DNA from: Pyronema omphalodes
Taxonomy: Eukaryota > Ascomycota > Pezizomycetes > Pezizales > Pyronemataceae
Assembly: GCA_024516155.1 (NCBI GenBank)
Contig: JAJJXM010000038.1
Coordinates: forward strand, 496,001 to 560,000
Length of the DNA: 64,000 nucleotides
Reading direction: 5' to 3'
The translations under genes were made by a program, and so were the position numbers. The notes below the pieces were generated by a model. That model was given only the letters and a program-made list of their open reading frames with translations, was not told the origin of the DNA and made no database searches. Each line of letters starts with the position of its first letter. Position 1 is the stretch's first letter. Below, piece after piece: positions 50,085-61,638 of the stretch.

Positions 50085-50724
50085 CTAGCTATGGGGTCTA
50101 CTGAAGGTCGAAACAGGTGCTGAGTTGTAGGGAACTATGTCTTGCCCACGACGGAAAATGTCGAGATCCTCCATGGCAGAGATGAGCCTAAGTTGGCCAT
50201 TTATCTTAGCGAGGTCCACAAAACCGACATTGAGGTAGGCGATTGTGGTGCAGTAGAATACCCCGATAATCATGCTTGGTTCAAAGAAGGAGGTTAATTC
50301 TGGGAAAAGTGAGGCAGGTTTTAGCGTGATTGGATCCCACTCTGGTGGTAACTTTTGACGCTAATGGCAAGGGCTTGATCTTGAAAAACCGTAAGAGGTA
50401 TTCGGAGTATCTGGAACTCGGTTGTAGTGGTCTTCTCTCTGCTCATTATACTCGGGGGACGCTTGAGATCGAGCAAAGGGAATACCACTGATGGCATTAC
50501 TATGAGCAATCCCGTCTGGCCACTTTAACACCACATTGGACATGTTCTGCGGAAAGGCGAGGACTCTGGCCGACAAATATTTCTGTTTTAACTTCTTCTT
50601 TAACAAATTTGTGCCTGAATCGGGGAGCTGGAATGTTAGAATCGCTTTGGTGGGGACAATAGACGATATTTTGGTCCTTCTGTAACGTTATTAGAAGTAA
50701 TGTTGTAATTACTCTGCCGGCCAT
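50085..50724 (-). CDS. Doubtful hypothetical gene or relic, minus strand
   Basis: An ATG at 50724 opens MAGRVITTLLLITLQK. A second minus-strand frame (50606 down to 50087) reads NMSNVVLKWPDGIAHSNA and later FFEPSMIIGVFYCTT and LISAMEDLDIFRRGQD, broken by one TAG at 50361-50363. A 48-nt GT-AG intron (gtttttcaag to ttaccaccag) would remove that stop and keep the frame. Joining the first segment to the second needs another splice or a frameshift. The residue composition looks protein-like for an otherwise AT-rich area. I recognise no family. It could be a small multi-exon gene, a pseudogene, or chance. Confidence 0.3.
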
Positions 50725-53253
50725 TTTTGCTATCGCTTTTGGATATTCAGGAGTATATAAAATTTAGGCTTACCGGCGAATGTTATACATTCTTCAACAG
50801 GTTTGGGCTGCTGTCGACGTTAAAGGACCCCATATTCATGGCATTATCACTCGCGACTGTTTTAAATCCCTAGACTTGGTTGCGAGGGTGCATAGAAGTT
50901 TATTTTATCGGGATGCCATTAGTTTAATCAGAAACAGACAGGGACAATGTTATGAGATCAAGGTTAAAGACAAGTTTTGTACCTACTAGAAAGAATTATT
51001 ATCGTTTACTGCTTCTAATGGTGCCTTACATTACGGGAGGGAAGCACCAGCTCCCGTAACAAAGGCTCCCTATACCATTACCACTTCCTACTGAAATTCA
51101 GCGAAAACAATAACGTCATGAGATTAAAGCAGTCTTCGACTTCCGATAAACAGGGAGTAAACATGAATCACGCCATAAATCCTGGAGGTGGCCCAGGACC
51201 GGCGAACTAGTGGTGATTTCACCTGGGGTACCAGGGGTACCAGGAATTACAATGTAAGAACCCATCAAGAAGTTCCCAGGTAGACCCCAAAAGTTCTCAT
51301 TATGCCAGATTTTACTTGATTCTTCACTGGCTATTAGGAGTGTCTCCTTCAATGATTATCCATATAACGATATCTTAAGATCGGAAGTTATCTCATTCTA
51401 TGACCGACTATTCCACTTCCTGGACCGCCGACATCCTACTTTCTGTGAGAATTCAACAAATGGAAAATCGCTATGAATATTGTCTTATAAGTCGAGTTAT
51501 TACTTGTGACAATACCTACTCTTTCAATATGTCTTCGAAATGGGGTATCATAGCCACATCGTCGTGAAGGGAAAATCGTTACATATCCAAGTCGCCAGTC
51601 TACATTAAGAATATGATGTATTCAAGAGTATTTATGATGCATGTTTTGAAGAAATGTGCTCCTAGATGTACGATTTTGTCGTGTTACATAAGCATAGCAG
51701 CGTGATGATAGAATTTTGTAAGGTGAACGTTCAGAGCTTGCGGCTTGGGGTTAGCTTGTTGCCATAGCGTGTGTATGGCTTAGGGCGAGCCCTTTGTACC
51801 TCTTACATCACACCATGTCACACGGCCAACCAGATAAATAATTGACCAAATTCAGGTTAATAAATAAATGGATTTTATTCTTGACAAATAAAATTATTTC
51901 ACTGCGAATGACTAATTTTCCCTATCTGAGATGAACTTTCCTTTCCATCTGACAGCCGAAATTATCGCCGCTATCAATTCTATCAAATACCCTCGCCAAA
52001 TTCCAAATCAACACTCCGGCATAGGCTACATACAGAATTTCCCTCCCACTAGCTCCCGCCACGCCGGATCAGCCACGTCCACCGGGGCCCGGTTCGCTCC
52101 CCGCAATTCCCGAAGCCCACTGGTGTAAGAGTACATACTCGGATAGATCAAAAAACGCCACTTTAACACCCTGTCCGTGGCCACCGCTGCCACCTGAGGC
52201 TCCTACAAGAAGTGGCGTTTATGTATATAGTTGTCTCGTTTCTCGTTTCTCCATCTCGTCATGCCCCCGTTAAAGCTTGGGCTGAAAATAGCTTTCAGCC
52301 ACCTCAATAAAAGCGAGCCGAAAATTGGGTACTGACGCCACATTACGGCGCAGGTCTAGGTCAAGTCATAATTCTACCATTAAGGTTCTCTATCATCTAA
52401 GAATTTAGACAATTGTCGGGTTTACTGGGTTCCCCGAGGGCCCCCTCAAAAGGTCCGTGCCACACGGCTACGCTATGTTCAGCCTTACTGTGTAAGCTGA
52501 ACCAAAAAGGCCAGAATAGAATCTTACTCACAGTTTTACTGTGGCGTTCGTTTGACATGCGCAAGCCTTTTGGAAGCCATTTTGGCAGGTGTAAGAAAAC
52601 GGGGTAAACACACCAGGGTACGATATGGTGGCGTTATGGCCATACGGAAACCCTGGGAAACCTACATATGTAGAAAGGTTGTGGGTCTGATTCTATTTCT
52701 ACCGTCTTGGACACTCGACGGACATTCTGCAAGCTGCGAGCTGCGCACATGGCGAGATGTTTGCACGCAAACATGCAGGTTGCCTTCTCTCAGTTTTCTT
52801 CCAGAAATCGCATGGCTGATGCGTGTTAGGGTTAGCCGAAGGGAAAATTTTTCGCTGCAATTTTTTGGATGTGAATTGTGATGCAGCGAGAGCGCTTGAG
52901 AAAGCTTGGAATGTTCCGCTCTTCCGCGTTGATAGTCGCGGTGAAGAGGCGGATCATGGATTTCAACTCGGAATTGAGCCCTCTCGCTTCGCTCCGCCCG
53001 TCCGCACACAGCACGCTTTTCATTGCTTGTTCTACTGGCGTTGGATGAGTTCCTGGGCTTATGTTTCGCTGGCTTTTCTATCTAGCCACTCAAGCTCTTT
53101 AAGATCCGTGCACTTCGAGTGTTTGGTACGCTCTGTACGCTCTGTACGCCGCCATACGCGTTGCATGCGTTGCATGCGTTGGACACTTCGCTCTCTTTGC
53201 ACGCGTTTTACGCTGTGCTTTGTGTTCCTTTGTTTTGCAAGATACATCTACAA
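50725..53253. other. Non-coding stretch
   Basis: No supportable gene. A 78-codon minus-strand frame at 51116-51352 has protein-like composition but no recognisable domain. It could be another fragment of the doubtful gene at 50.1-50.7 kb. Near 53128-53182 there are short tandem repeats (gtacgctct twice, then gcgttgcat three times). The last part should include the 3' UTR of the minus-strand F-box/ankyrin gene. Confidence 0.4.
53128..53182 (+). repeat. Short tandem repeats (gtacgctct, gcgttgcat)
   Basis: Two adjacent nonamer families: gtacgctct twice plus a partial copy, and gcgttgcat twice plus gcgttgg. They lie just beyond the 3' end of the F-box/ankyrin gene. Confidence 0.65.
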
Positions 53254-54528
53254 CTAACCATCACCCGTAAATATCCTACACAGTCTACTTGGGTTTACCG
53301 GGCTTTTTGTGCTTTGCTGTAACGGAGAAAGGAACTGATTCGTCTGTATGTGTGCTCCCTGGAATTCCCTTGACAACACCGTTTCACTACCATAATCAGC
53401 GCCCGCGAAAGGATTTTTATCTCTAACCCCGAAGAAATTGACATACCTCTCGCTGTCTAAACACTCATTAACCTTCTCCTCCCCTAATGCTGCACCCACA
53501 GCTCGTAGAAACGCCTCCTCCACTGCCTTTCCCTTCCTTTGTCGCTTCAGCATCTGCCATCGCTCTTTCACATCCCATCCCTGTGCAATTCCCCACGCGG
53601 CTAATACCTCCACCCCAATGCTCCAGTTCTTCCGTATCGCCCCACTAAATGCGGTTCCAAATGTGCTGGTTTGATCGATATCTGCTCCAGCCTCCAGTAA
53701 CAGCTCCATCGCATCCACCGCATTTCCCTTTACCGCATAATGCAATGGTGCTAAGCCCACTCCATCTTTCATATCAATCTCCGCCCCTGCTTCTATCAAT
53801 AACTCCACTAATTCCACCCTGTTTCGTTCTGCAGCCCGGTGTATTAATGTTGTCGGTTGGTCAGGTGCGAGTGTGTTGGGATCTGCTCCTGCCGATAATA
53901 AGAGTTGGGCTATACTGGGTAGATTTGAATTTACGACTTTATTGAGTGCTTGTTGCAAGTGTGCCTGGCTGGGTGGCACGTAGGTTAGTAGCCATGAAAT
54001 AACACCAGCACGCCTTTCCTGGACTGCGTGCTGGAGCGCCCGACCGACTGCTTCATTTACTTCTTCTTCTGGATATCGTGCAAACAGATGCGAAAGGAGG
54101 AGGGAGAATGTCTCGACATGGCCATGCTTAGCAGCGTAGTCGAGTGGCGAAAATAATGAATACGGCTGTCGACCACCTTTGCAAACGTGCAGATAGGCGC
54201 CGTAATTGAGTAGCGTTGTTATGATGTGATTGTGTCCCAGGCGGGATGCAATATCGAGACAAGAGAAGCCATAGGCATCTGTGGTGTCTGGTGATGCACC
54301 GTAATAGAGAAGGTTTTCCAGCAGGTATGGTGATGATTTAGAGGCGGCTTGCAATACGGCGGCGGGATAGGATGCGGACTGGCGATAATACACGGGTAAG
54401 AGGGTTTGGGCGAGTTGGCGGCTAGTTAGCACTAGGTTGAAGATGGTTTGTGGTGGAAAGTCGGCCGTAATGCAGTAAACGAGGTCCGGCGGGAGATGCG
54501 AAAGCTTCTTTGTGTCGGTGGGTTGCAT
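53254..54528 (-). CDS. F-box and ankyrin-repeat protein
   Basis: A single uninterrupted exon of 424 residues. The start is the ATG at 54528 (context acgaaacATGCAA); the frame runs open 21 bases farther upstream but without another ATG. Residues about 8-45 (LSHLPPDLVYCITADFPPQTIFNLVLTSRQLAQTLLPVYYR) match an F-box, the Skp1-binding module of SCF ubiquitin ligases. Residues about 55-320 hold seven or so ankyrin repeats. The clearest are YGFSCLDIASRLGHNHIITTLLNYGA, PTTLIHRAAERNRVELVELLIEAGAEID and GLAPLHYAVKGNAVDAMELLLEAGADID. The first repeats are more diverged, and the last 100 residues have no repeat I can see. By family it should be a cytosolic or nuclear adaptor that recruits an unknown target for ubiquitination. 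Such proteins are numerous in some ascomycetes. A TATA box lies 240 bp upstream. Confidence 0.9.
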   Translation of the reverse strand: MQPTDTKKLSHLPPDLVYCITADFPPQTIFNLVLTSRQLAQTLLPVYYRQSASYPAAVLQAASKSSPYLLENLLYYGASPDTTDAYGFSCLDIASRLGHNHIITTLLNYGAYLHVCKGGRQPYSLFSPLDYAAKHGHVETFSLLLSHLFARYPEEEVNEAVGRALQHAVQERRAGVISWLLTYVPPSQAHLQQALNKVVNSNLPSIAQLLLSAGADPNTLAPDQPTTLIHRAAERNRVELVELLIEAGAEIDMKDGVGLAPLHYAVKGNAVDAMELLLEAGADIDQTSTFGTAFSGAIRKNWSIGVEVLAAWGIAQGWDVKERWQMLKRQRKGKAVEEAFLRAVGAALGEEKVNECLDSERYVNFFGVRDKNPFAGADYGSETVLSREFQGAHIQTNQFLSPLQQSTKSPVNPSRLCRIFTGDG

Positions 54529-54769
54529 GTTTCGTGTACTTCTAGTCACAATATGGGGAGTTGTGTACCCTTTATCGTGATTGTGGATCCCTTCCCTCTA
54601 GTTGTGCTTCGTGGTGCTGGGGAAGTGAGGAGGAGGAAGGAGGAAGAAACATTCTTTTTTGATGGATGGCTGATGGTCGACGTGTTTAGAAATGTGTAGG
54701 TCTGTCTGTGATTGAAGTTTATCCACCCAACCACTGAGCACGGTCCACACCCTCTGCAAGCGCCAGTTC

Positions 54770-54777
54770 TATTTATA
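54770..54777 (-). promoter_or_regulatory. TATA box of the F-box/ankyrin gene
   Basis: On the minus strand this reads TATAAATA, 242 bp upstream of ATG 54528. It implies a 5' leader of about 200 nt. Confidence 0.55.
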
Positions 54778-56987
54778 GCGAATTACCCCACACGAGCCAG
54801 CGATATGAATGAATTAACCCCGCGTCAGGAATAGACGGAGTGGTGAGGACCCGACTACTGAATTTGACTATGGAATCCGACAGAGCGGACACGAGGGATC
54901 GGGCATAAGATGCTTCTGTTTTTGCTGGTGAGCTGCTGGTGGAGATGGAGTGCGAAAGTAAACGAGAAAATCGAACACAAGCTGCAGTTTCGATTCTCGC
55001 CAGAAAGGTTCCCCAGCTGCATAGGCCTTGTTTCGTACAGGCGGGCATGGCGCCAAGCAGATCTAAGTGGGGTTAGGGTTTAGGAGTGATAGGGCATATA
55101 ACCGGAGACGTGCTAAACTCTGACGGTGGAATGTTTATTTGCAAACCGTTACGGCGCAAGGCTTTGTGAGAAGGCTAAAAATACGAAGTGCATCGTGTAG
55201 GCTGGGGACGTTTTTGTAATGCCAAAAACGGAGTGACGAAGAACGGAAACAAAAACGGGGGACGAGGAGCAAAACACAGCAAGCGGAAGCAACATGTTAA
55301 CGGCCGATCAAAGATGCTTTCGTCGATCCAGAAAAGCATCTGAATTCAGTACAAACAAGACTCAGTTGCGCTAATAATTCCGAAGAGCCTCTTTATGCAA
55401 TCTCCGTCATTTTCACATCGTATTCCAAGAGAGACTTGCGAAAGACTGCTACTATGACGACATATCCCCGAGCACCGCCACCATCAGGTTTGGAACCCGT
55501 CTGACAAAACCTCGTTTCTGTCACATTCTGATGATTGCATGTGCAATGTTTGTAAGTAACGTGCAGAACAATTTAAGGTCCAAACCTGAACTCCGATGCA
55601 CTTGAGATTATAAAAAGTCATTTTTGGTACACTGTACAGTAAAACGGAGTGACAAAGTTACAATCTGCCAAGGATTCAATACTAATAAACCGTTTATTTT
55701 CGTTGAAACAAAGTTAAAGATACTTAGAGAAGTCTGTTGATACCTTCAATTCCCAATCACAGCGTCACGCCAGGGTATTTAGTCGAACCAAAGAAGTTTC
55801 ACGAGTGCCAGACATCAACGAAATACTCAGAAACACTAACATATTGATTAATAGTTCCATTCCACCATTCCACCATTCCATCAGTTCGCCGTATCAGCCT
55901 TCGCATCGCTAAACCATTGTTCCTAATGCCTTAGCGATAATTATTAACATCAATACCTTCTACGCCTTGGTGCAATGTTTCTATTTAACTCAGAAATCTG
56001 CGACGAACAGCCTATGAGCAAACTTTTGTTTCACAAGCCTCAATCTTGGCTCCTGTGCATGCAGCACCCTTAACCACCCCTCTATCCAGTGCTTGACATA
56101 GTATGTATCTACTCAACAAAACTCCCCTTATCAAATATCTGCGTACGCAGGGTCCCTAAATTTCTCCTTAATTTAGAAATATTGATACTCGAAACTTCTA
56201 TCCATACCTTACTCACCTGCTCCGTTCGTCAAACGCTTATGGAGTGTTGAAGTACCTGCGGATGCTCTAACCAGGGAAGCAACTGAAATAATTATGCATA
56301 CATCGTTAAATAAGTCGGCCATTCATCTTAAGCAGCTGGAACACGCGGGGCAAAAAGATCCATTTGGAGCCAGGATGTTTCACCAGACCACTCTGGAGGC
56401 GCTCGCCAGCCCATAATCCATGGCCGTCGGGATCATAAAGACCCATCAATTTCCGCCAAGCCGCCCACTAGCTGTACATAGTCGCTAAAGTTCCGCTAAA
56501 TAGTTGAAACGATAAGAGCCAAACAACCGCAAAACCAAGCGTAAAGCTTCAAAGTGTAATTCCATGGTATATCCGCCCATTATTAATTGAATTATATACT
56601 ATGGACAATTCCTACACCAAAGTACTGTTGCAACTGCCACATAATATTCTTAGACCATTGTGTAATACCCTTGCTTCCATACCGCGGAGTGGAAAAGTTC
56701 ACGCCTCTTCAGCCCTCACCTCTGGATACCATAGCTTATAGGGCATGAATTATATTTAGAGCGGGAAAGGACTTTGAGCAGATTGTGAGGTGAAGATATG
56801 TAGGATACCGTGCTTACCGAGTGGAAAGCCGGGGAAATCCTAAGTTTAGATGCAGGAGCTTCGTATAGTTTCGGGTACGAGAGTGGTATGTGCGGAACAG
56901 ATATTTACAGTTGTCTCAAGCATTCAGAACCCTTTTGACGAAAACAATTTGCAAGGCGATGAAAAATAGAGGGGAAATTGAAAAAAA
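54778..56987. other. Non-coding stretch between the F-box/ankyrin promoter and the tRNA gene
   Basis: No gene seen on either strand. A short telomere-like motif (ggggttagggtttagg) lies at about 55069-55084 and a small triplicated 'ccattccac' at 55857-55878. Otherwise I see nothing. Confidence 0.5.
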
Positions 56988-56988
56988 A
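56981..56988 (-). terminator. RNA polymerase III terminator of the tRNA-Cys gene
   Basis: Eight T on the minus strand directly at the 3' end of the tRNA. Confidence 0.85.
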
Positions 56989-57060
56989 GCTCTGACCCCG
57001 ATTTGAACGAGGGACCTGTCGATCTGCAATCGACCGCTCTAACCCCTGAGCTACCAGAGC
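56988..57060 (-). tRNA. tRNA-Cys (anticodon GCA)
   Basis: Read on the minus strand, the 73-nt sequence folds into a full cloverleaf. The acceptor stem is GCTCTGG with TCAGAGC (one G-U pair) and the D arm is GCTC/GAGC. The anticodon stem is GTCGA/TCGAC with loop TTGCAGA, so the anticodon is GCA. The variable loop is AGGTC, and the T arm is CCTCG-TTCAAAT-CGGGG. The discriminator base is T (U), as expected for tRNA-Cys. There is no intron. The A box (TAGCTCAGGGG) and B box (GTTCAAATC) are intact. A run of eight T follows directly at the 3' end, a standard RNA polymerase III terminator. It appears functional. Confidence 0.96.
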
Positions 57061-59797
57061 AACTTCGTGTACTGTATGAATCTTTAACTAATTATGACTA
57101 AGTCTATGGTAAATACGTAGATTATATCGTGCTACCATGATTGGATTAAATCATCATTCTGCCACGCAGATAATTTATCTTTCCGATATACAGATAGGCA
57201 ACTATTGTTTGTCGATAAGTCTATTCCAGGACAGATAGCTTGCGCGAGATACCATGAATCCGACTCACGGGCTATTTTGGTATGTGCGGATATCCGACGG
57301 AGTTGAAATCCTTCCACAGGACCACATCTGCAGCTATTTACGTAGATTGGACAAATAGATGTAATGAGAAACCATGAAAACTCCTCGTGATCAGGCGAGG
57401 GTTAAATCTATGTATGATTTATCGAATTTAGGCTGCAGATTTGATTACGTTGCACAATTCGTTTCTAAGATAACGAAGTAATACAGTCAGATAATAAATT
57501 CAGTGCGCCAAAAGTTTTCGAACTTTAAATACTTCTCGAGATCTACGCTGACAGGGATCAATCGAGTCAAGGGGTCCCACTCTTCTGCGGCATTATTGGC
57601 TTACATTCATGTACAATCCGTGAAACAACCTACTAAAGGTTCAAGTAGTCCCTGGTTGCTTGGTTACTCTCAGACATTAGATACGTGAAATGCAAGTGTG
57701 GTTCTCTCACTGACCACAAGCTGCCGGTGGATGATCCAAAGGACAATCTGGCCCAAACATTCACTCTTTGAGCATTCTTGTAAGCTCGTGAATATCTCCA
57801 CTGTAAGCGTTCGGTCTTCGAGAGTAGATCACTAAAACCAGACTTCTTTAGCTGCTGAAATTTCCTTTGGATGCGGGTTAATTCTGTTCACGTGCACCCA
57901 TGAGGAAGAGTGAGCAACAGTCAGCAATGTTGAGCAAAATCAGACGACCATATGCTTTTATAACTCTGTATATGTACTTATGATGTTCTTGATTTGTGTC
58001 TCAGTTTCGTCAGAAAGTCGCGTCCCACAGGGGGTAGATATAAATTACTTATCGATAAGTGAGTTAAATGAGTTGAATCAAGAGAAATCGTGTATATATC
58101 ATGCTAAGAAGATATCAGTCTAAATGTCGTTTCAACGCCACAGTTTAGCTGGGTATTTATGAATCCTAATCGTTGCGAACTATCTTTATCGATAATGATG
58201 ATAATCCGCTAGCTGGCAGACCAGTCCGTGCGTAAATAGCTGCCCGCCCTAGCCCCAGCTTTGCCGCGTCCAACCATGTACTCGACTACTTGCGGCTTTC
58301 CATGACCTCCGACATTCTACTCCGATATCCCACACGCCTCACCCATATCCCAATCTGCAATGATTGCCGTTTTGCTTCGTCTTTTTGGAAGGTGTTGCTG
58401 CAGCCTATATATCCATCGCCCGTTGCCTGGTTCAGCTGAGCGAGCTATGCAGACGTTGATACCAGTCATACATACCTGCAGTGACTGCCAAGACAACGCA
58501 TCCTCCCAGCTACTTGCCACCAGACCCTCTGCTGTTCATCCACTTCTCTCCCTTTCTCACAGATTATCGTCGCCATAGCTCTGACAGAAGATTTGGGAGC
58601 TGCTGAGCGTATCCCACCCTCACCATCATAGCAAAGAAAAGCATCACGATAGCCAGTGAGTATTGCCAAAGCTGCGACAGCTCCAGTTTCCGGATACTGC
58701 CACGTCAGTGCAGCTCGACTTACATTTCTCACCTCCACAGCACCTCACCTGCACCTTCTACCGTAAGAAAATTGGGAATAACACACCAGTCGCAGCTTAT
58801 CCCACTTTTTTCACGCCTTGAACGTTGCCGAGTCCTCTCCAGTTTAGCGGATGCTCCTGTGGGGAAGCTACTGTGTTTGGCGAAAGTTGGACAGCACTTG
58901 TAAGCTTGAAAGGACAGCTACGGGCCTTTCAACGATTGGCAGAGCTCAATTTTTGATTGTAGCTGGTGCATGAATCTACTGCACGAAAAGGTGTGTTGCG
59001 TTTTTCTCCTCTTTACGTATCACCCAGTGTTCAATCACAATCAATCTATTATCTGAGCCCAGTGTTGCAATACGACGGAAGCGTGTACAATTATATCGTT
59101 CACCGCTCAATCTACATGGTTCATATTGTGCGGTCTGAACGGTTACATGTTGAAGTGCTTCGAGCAAGTCCGATCAGAGTGGAGGAGGGGGAGGGCTCTA
59201 GTTTCGATTGCCCGGATACTTGTCTCTGACAATTGTGGGTGTGATTCGGAAGCGTCTGCCAACGAAACAACGTGTGAGAGACAGAGGCTAGCATAAGATC
59301 TGTGTTATTGCTTATGCATTGAACTTTTAATGATCTTCGAATCTTACCAACTAACTTATTTCCAAGCTCCTCGCTAGAAATATCCCGACCCTTTGGATAC
59401 CCCACTACAACCCTAGATCTACGGGAGAGCTACCAACAAAGCAATCACTCTGTCGTTCCCACTACACTTCCGACCCCACTCCTTCGCGAGCCGGATTATG
59501 AGCATATCGTGTCGATCACGCCGTCCAAAACCACCATACTCTCATTTTCCAAACCTCTGTCGACTTGCAGGATAGATAGTCTTTGCGTTGCTTTTACCAT
59601 CGTCTACCGTTAGAATTTCAACTATCGAGACGAGGATCGCTATCTGAGACATTGTTTCAGTCGTGACAGCTTCCAGCCACCTAAATATCCAGCTACCAAT
59701 CCGAAAGCAATAGGTTGCAGCTGTTCTTCTTTGAACCTACATCGCCCTCACTTGTCTATATTGAGTCGAAAGAAGTCCCTTACAACTCCCACACAAA
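57061..59797. other. Non-coding stretch between the tRNA and the DUF1349 gene
   Basis: No supportable gene. Minus-strand frames at 58317-58520 and 58466-58738 overlap plus-strand frames and have no recognisable domain. The last 250 bases are rich in C and T and probably form the promoter and leader of the next gene. No TATA box is evident. Confidence 0.45.
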
Positions 59798-60496
59798 ATG
59801 CCTCCCGACAGTTCAAACTTTCGATACTTCAATACTCCCGCCGATACCCCAGTCCCATCATGGCTAGGTAACTTTGTCTTAAAAGCACAGTAAGTTCCGC
59901 AGCATTTCTCATCCTAAAGCATCGACTAACCCGCTCCTAGTTGTGGTACCGACCTTTGGCGAAAGCCATCACGCGAGACCTTCACCGCCCCTGTCCTCTA
60001 TACCTCCTCCCCGCAACATTTTTTCCGTGCCGAAGTCACCGTCCACATTCGGCTACAATCGGCGTTCGAGTGGGACCAAGGCGGGCTTGTCATATTTGCC
60101 GGACCACCTCCTGTAACAACAACTTCTACTGCATTGCCATCATATGATCAACCCCCCGCCGGAAAATGGGTCAAGGCGGGGATAGAATATTACGACGGCC
60201 GAACAACGGCATCATCCGTCTCTGCTAGCTCCGATGGTGCTGATTGGAGTTTGGTAGAGCTGCCACTGGGGGTCAGCGAACTGAAAGTACGATTTGAGAG
60301 AGTCGACCAGGCACTGTGGGTATGGTTTGACGACGGATGTGAATGGAAGAAGCTACGAGAGGTGACATGGTTCTTTTATGGAGTTGATGAAAAGAACGTA
60401 AGAATTGGAGTTTATGCCTCAAGACCGGCCAACTTCGTAAGCGGAGGACCATTGGAAGAACTGGTTGTTGAGTTTGAGGGCTTGGAGATTTATTAG
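59798..60496 (+). CDS. DUF1349 (Ree1-like, concanavalin-A-like fold) protein
   Basis: I model two exons, 59798-59889 and 59941-60496, with a 51-nt intron (donor gtaagt, branch-like ctaac, acceptor ctcctag, phase 2). The product is 215 residues without a signal peptide, so it is probably cytosolic. The start ATG has a good context (acacaaaATG). The family signature is clear: FNTPADTPVPSW at the start, HCGTDLWRKP, FFRAEVTVH, the core GLVIF, WVKAGIEYYDG, DWSLVEL, VWFDDG-W-K-L, and VRIGVYASRP near the end. DUF1349 proteins have a jelly-roll, lectin-like fold. Yeast Ree1 is described as a regulator of enolase expression, but most members are uncharacterised, so the function here is only inferred. 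The annotation is complete only if the intron is included: the upstream half of the family match is lost in a single-frame reading. Confidence 0.9.
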
Positions 60497-61241
60497 GCTT
60501 AAGAATTGTTATTTGATACCCGGTGCTTTTCTGGTGTTTGGTCTAGTTTTGTCGACGGCGTGATGGGATTGATCGCTTGGAATTTCGGGTTTAGTTTCTG
60601 ATTTGGCGTCGTGAGGAATCGCATCTTAATCTATGAGTGGTAATATAAAATTCTTGTTGAACTTTTTGAAATCGAATATATGAATCAGGTGATGCATTGC
60701 CGTAGAAAAGCATGCATACTGGGAACATGCGCCGCCCCCATACCGAAGTTTCCTTCCTACCGTACGTATTCTATGTACTGCCAGGTAGCCATGATAGATA
60801 TGTTTAGAACCACATGTGACGGCCTAACAAAGCCCTAAATGTACATTAAAGCCTCAAAAAGCCTATTAAAGCCTATTAAAGCTGCCGCAAAGCCTGACGA
60901 GGTGTCAAGAGCTACCTATTGGAACACAGGTAAAAACTCTACTTATTCCTAATACCTATTATTGGGTACATCTAAAGGCAGCCTCAGATCACGCCCGATT
61001 TATTCGCTTTTTACGTTCGGTGATGGGCGGTGATTACTACACTTACCTCGCGCTTTTTGGATTTGAACCATATTTATTTATACAAATTTCTCCCGTATCA
61101 GGGGGTTTATTATGAATGATTTGGGTAGGTTCTTTCGTGGTAGGCTCGTAGGTGCCGTAATGGCTACTGTGTAAACGTCTACAGTTACCTGTGCGGAGGG
61201 TGGCTACTAATTGAGTATGGATGTAAAAAATTTGTATTTTC
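60497..61241. other. Non-coding stretch before the LINE-like tail
   Basis: It contains the 3' UTR of the DUF1349 gene, then a short repeat array (60848-60893: 'attaaagcct' repeated with variation) resembling, in minus orientation, the core of the LINE-like 3' ends. The rest may be the body of the retroelement copy that ends at 61638, but no coding sequence is recognisable. Confidence 0.4.
60848..60893 (-). repeat. Small repeat array related to the LINE-like 3' core
   Basis: The sequence attaaagcctcaaaaagcct followed by two 'attaaagcc' copies. The first 20 bases closely match attaaagcctccaaagccc in the minus-oriented copy at 63459. It has no tetramer tail here. Confidence 0.4.
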
Positions 61242-61638
<397 letters not shown>

